Below, one piece after another: positions 32,069-34,761 of a stretch of 34,761 nucleotides of DNA. This stretch comes from Chitinophagaceae bacterium (GTDB lineage: Bacteria; Bacteroidota; Bacteroidia; Chitinophagales; Chitinophagaceae): NCBI GenBank assembly GCA_026415715.1, contig JAOAGO010000029.1, positions 1-34,761 of the forward strand, in the 5' to 3' direction. Every line of letters begins with the position of its first letter. Position 1 is the first letter of the stretch. The notes under the pieces are model-generated. The model worked only from the letters and a program-made list of their open reading frames with translations, was not told the origin of the DNA and made no database searches. The position numbers and the translations under genes were made by a program.

Positions 32069-32692
32069 ATGAACATCAAAGTTTGCGGAATAACACAGTG
32101 GAATCAACTGCTGATGCTGGATGATATGGAAGTGGAATTTGCCGGATTTATTTTTTATCCGCAATCTCCACGCTATGTAGAGGGTAAAATAGATAAAGAC
32201 GATTTGCGGGAAGCCGAACTGGAATTAAAACGAGTTGGCGTTTTTGTAGATGAGGATTTATCCGCCATTCTGGAAAAGATTGATGAATACGGACTGGATG
32301 TTGTGCAGCTGCACGGAAAAGAAAGTCCCGAGTACTGTGAAGCATTGATGAATGAGGCTGAGATTATAAAAGCGTTTCAGATAAGAGAGGGAGATGATGT
32401 AGATGAATTAGTGACTCCGTATGACGGAGTTTGCGATTACTATTTATTCGACGCCGGCGGCCATAAAACACCGGGCGGCACGGGCAGGTCTTTTAACTGG
32501 GAGATTCTGAAATATGCACGAATTGAAACCCCTTTTTTCCTGAGCGGAGGTATAGGGCCGGATGATGTAAAAAAAATCAAAGCATTTGAACATCCTGATT
32601 TTTTCGGGATAGATATTAACAGTTTATTCGAAACGGCTCCCGGCTATAAAGACATGAATCGTATTTCAGCATTTTTACAGGCATTAAGATGA
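32069..32692 (+). CDS. trpF: phosphoribosylanthranilate isomerase
   Basis: TrpF isomerises phosphoribosylanthranilate. KVCGIT (4-9) carries the general-base cysteine, VVQLHG is the next strand, and [22 protein letters not shown] carries the catalytic aspartate and phosphate site; [12 protein letters not shown] completes the barrel. Length (207) is normal. It follows trpC after 140 bp and overlaps trpB by 4 bp, so the second half of the operon (F-B-A) is tightly coupled. Confidence 0.95.
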   Translation: MNIKVCGITQWNQLLMLDDMEVEFAGFIFYPQSPRYVEGKIDKDDLREAELELKRVGVFVDEDLSAILEKIDEYGLDVVQLHGKESPEYCEALMNEAEIIKAFQIREGDDVDELVTPYDGVCDYYLFDAGGHKTPGGTGRSFNWEILKYARIETPFFLSGGIGPDDVKKIKAFEHPDFFGIDINSLFETAPGYKDMNRISAFLQALR

Positions 32693-33924
32693 TGGTAACA
32701 AAACCGGCACATTCGTATCGTTTTCCTGATGCCAGAGGATTTTACGGCGAATTTGGCGGCGCGTATATTCCTGAAATGTTGTACCGAAACGTAGAGGAAT
32801 TGCGAAGCCGCTATTTAGAAATTATGGAGGATGAAGACTTTCGTAGAATGTTTCGCCTTCTCCTCAGCGATTATGCAGGAAGGCCAACCCCCTTGTATCG
32901 GGCCGAACGATTGAGCCTGAAATACGGAGCCACCATTTTTCTGAAAAGGGAAGACCTGTGTCATACAGGGGCGCATAAAATCAATAATTGTATCGGTCAG
33001 ATTTTATTGGCAGAAAAACTGGGAAAAAAAAGAATTATAGCGGAAACCGGCGCCGGACAACATGGCGTAGCCACGGCTACGGTATGTGCTTTGAAGGGTC
33101 TGGAATGCGTGGTTTACATGGGTGCAAAAGATGTAGAAAGGCAGGCTCCGAATGTGGCCCGAATGAAAATGCTTGGCGCAAAAGTAGTGCCGGTTACCGG
33201 CGGCAGTCAAACTCTGAAAGATGCCACAAATGAAGCCATCCGCGATTGGATCAGTCATCCGGAAGATACGCATTATATCATCGGCAGCGTAGTAGGGCCA
33301 CATCCTTATCCCGATATGGTTGCCCGTTTTCAAAGTGTCATCAGCGAAGAAATGAAAATTCAGTTGCAGGAGCAAACAGGGCGTTCAAAACCTGATTATG
33401 TTATAGCCTGCGTGGGTGGCGGAAGCAATGCAGCCGGAGCTTTTTATCATTTTCTGGAAGAAGAGCAGGTAAAACTCATTGCCGTAGAAGCTGCCGGCGA
33501 AGGAATACACAGCGGGCGAAGCGCCGCTACAACGCAACTGGGAACAAAAGGAATTCTGCATGGCTCAAAAAGCCTGGTCATGCAAACTTCCGAAGGTCAG
33601 GTAGTAGAGCCGCACAGCATTTCGGCCGGACTGGATTATCCGGGCATAGGTCCTTTACATGCGCATTTATTTCAAACGGGCAGAGCACAGTTTCTTTATG
33701 CTACCGATGATGAGGCGTTGGCGGCTGCTTTTGAACTGGCAGAGCTGGAAGGCATAATTCCCGCACTGGAAACCGCACATGCACTGCATGCGTTGCGATT
33801 GCTTCATTTCCGGAAAGAAGATGTTGTGGTCATTTGTTTGAGCGGCCGCGGCGATAAAGACCTTGCCACATATATCCGGCATCTGGATAAGAAACAAACA
33901 GGTGAAACGATACGGAAAAGATAA
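32689..33924 (+). CDS. trpB: tryptophan synthase beta subunit
   Basis: TrpB condenses indole with serine using PLP. The PLP lysine is Lys97 in [23 protein letters not shown] holds the catalytic glutamate; GGGSNAAG binds the cofactor phosphate; SGRGDKDL is the C-terminal signature. This is the TrpB1 type that pairs with TrpA. At 411 residues it is slightly long because of the N- and C-terminal tails. It overlaps trpF (ATGA) and is followed by trpA after 15 bp. Confidence 0.96.
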   Translation: MMVTKPAHSYRFPDARGFYGEFGGAYIPEMLYRNVEELRSRYLEIMEDEDFRRMFRLLLSDYAGRPTPLYRAERLSLKYGATIFLKREDLCHTGAHKINNCIGQILLAEKLGKKRIIAETGAGQHGVATATVCALKGLECVVYMGAKDVERQAPNVARMKMLGAKVVPVTGGSQTLKDATNEAIRDWISHPEDTHYIIGSVVGPHPYPDMVARFQSVISEEMKIQLQEQTGRSKPDYVIACVGGGSNAAGAFYHFLEEEQVKLIAVEAAGEGIHSGRSAATTQLGTKGILHGSKSLVMQTSEGQVVEPHSISAGLDYPGIGPLHAHLFQTGRAQFLYATDDEALAAAFELAELEGIIPALETAHALHALRLLHFRKEDVVVICLSGRGDKDLATYIRHLDKKQTGETIRKR

Positions 33925-33939
33925 TAACCCACATGGGCT

Positions 33940-34710
33940 ATGACACGATTAGAGTCTCTTTTTAACCGGAAGCAGAAGAATATTCTCAGCATTTATTTTA
34001 CGGCAGGTTTTCCGTATTTGACAGCAACCCGTGACATCATGCGGGCTTTGCAAAGCGGCGGAGCCGATTTGCTGGAACTGGGAATGCCCTACAGTGATCC
34101 GCTGGCTGACGGGCCTGTGATTCAGCACAGCAACAACGTGGCCCTGGCCAACGGAATGTCCATTCAGGTATTGTTTGATCAACTTGAATCTTTCCGAACG
34201 GAAATTGAAATGCCGGTCGTTTTGATGGGGTATCTTAATCCGGTGTTTCAATATGGTTTTGAAAAATTTTGCCGTGATGCATCTCAATTAGGCATTGATG
34301 GCCTTATTCTTCCTGACTTACCCGATGATGAATTTGAAAGCCATTACGGAAATATCATCAGAAATTACGGATTGCATTTTATTTTTTTGGTTACCCCCGA
34401 AACACCAGATGATAGAATAAAAAAATTAGACAACCTCAGCAGCGGATTTTTATACGCTGTTTCCTCTTCTTCCGTCACCGGCAGTTCTCTTAATGCTTCT
34501 CTTGACAACTATATGGAACGGCTGAAAAGATTGTGTTTGAAAAATCCTGTATTGGTGGGTTTCGGTATTAAAGACAGATCTTCTTTTCTCACGGCATGCC
34601 GTCATGCTCAGGGTGCAGTTATCGGAAGCGCTTTTATACGGGCTTTGTCGGAAGTCAATGATATTCATGCAGCCACCCGGCAATTTTTATCGTCAGTTTT
34701 GCAGGGTTAG
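33940..34710 (+). CDS. trpA: tryptophan synthase alpha subunit
   Basis: TrpA cleaves indole-3-glycerol phosphate and channels indole to TrpB. The catalytic residues Glu46 (LLELGMPYSDP) and Asp57 (PLADGPVIQ) are present, as is the loop LILPDLP. The phosphate-binding region follows (SSSVTGSS, where GxTG is more usual, and VGFGIKD). At 256 residues the length is normal. It is the last gene of the operon within the window; 51 bp remain to the edge. Confidence 0.95.
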   Translation: MTRLESLFNRKQKNILSIYFTAGFPYLTATRDIMRALQSGGADLLELGMPYSDPLADGPVIQHSNNVALANGMSIQVLFDQLESFRTEIEMPVVLMGYLNPVFQYGFEKFCRDASQLGIDGLILPDLPDDEFESHYGNIIRNYGLHFIFLVTPETPDDRIKKLDNLSSGFLYAVSSSSVTGSSLNASLDNYMERLKRLCLKNPVLVGFGIKDRSSFLTACRHAQGAVIGSAFIRALSEVNDIHAATRQFLSSVLQG

Positions 34711-34731
34711 TATATAGTAAGTTCAAGTCAT

Positions 34732-34757
34732 AAGTGCAATTTTTTTAAGTAGCACTT
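34732..34757. repeat. inverted repeat at the window edge
   Basis: AAGTGC (34732-34737) and GCACTT (34752-34757) flank a 14-base T-rich loop. It may be the start of the trp operon terminator, but the T tract is inside the loop and the window ends at once. Confidence 0.3.
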
Positions 34758-34761
34758 GATT

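Noticed and set aside
34711-34761. End of an insertion element at the right edge
   Set aside because: Only a 6-bp inverted repeat is visible, with no target duplication or transposase; it may equally be part of an operon terminator.

Overview
The window looks like a chromosomal segment from a member of the Bacteroidota, probably near the Chitinophagales or Sphingobacteriales. The signs are several promoter -7 boxes of the TAnnTTTG type, almost no Shine-Dalgarno sequences, an OmpA protein with thrombospondin type 3 calcium repeats, a DAHP synthase fused to chorismate mutase, many small secreted proteins of unknown function, and protein sequences of Bacteroidota type. No transposase, integrase, CRISPR array, rRNA or tRNA was recognised. 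The placement rests on sequence character only.

Layout. Positions 1-3700 hold the end of a C1q-like surface protein, a low-complexity secreted protein, a TPR protein and a secreted protein of unknown function. Positions 3800-8330 are housekeeping: an RluA-family pseudouridine synthase, lipB, a secreted protein, an ACC deaminase/D-cysteine desulfhydrase-like PLP enzyme and a sugar nucleotidyltransferase. Positions 8358-10379 hold an ECF sigma factor, a translationally coupled membrane protein that joins an anti-sigma-like N-terminus to a trypsin-like protease, and a divergent small repeat lipoprotein. Positions 10470-18204 are the aromatic amino acid block: pheA, aminotransferase, tyrA, DAHP synthase-chorismate mutase, aroB, aroA, aroC. 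Positions 18220-27407 carry a D-Ala-D-Ala dipeptidase, an L,D-transpeptidase lipoprotein, an OmpA protein, a solitary fusA and a membrane pyrophosphatase. Positions 27941-34710 are a complete trp operon, trpE-G-D-C-F-B-A.

The most notable result is a pair of ribosome-mediated transcription attenuators with short leader-peptide genes. Upstream of pheA (10530-10671) a 27-residue leader holds five Tyr and four Phe but no Trp. Upstream of trpE (27941-28052) an 18-residue leader holds a Trp-Arg-Trp run. In each, a strand at the end of the leader gene can pair with the 5' arm of a strong intrinsic terminator, so stalling at the aromatic codons should permit read-through. Together they would let the cell sense Phe/Tyr and Trp separately at one chorismate locus. 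Several promoters sit 4-10 bases before the start codon, so many of these mRNAs may be leaderless or nearly so, including the Phe/Tyr leader itself.

The second notable system is the sigma factor with its anti-sigma/protease fusion, which suggests an envelope-sensing switch whose regulator carries its own periplasmic protease domain.
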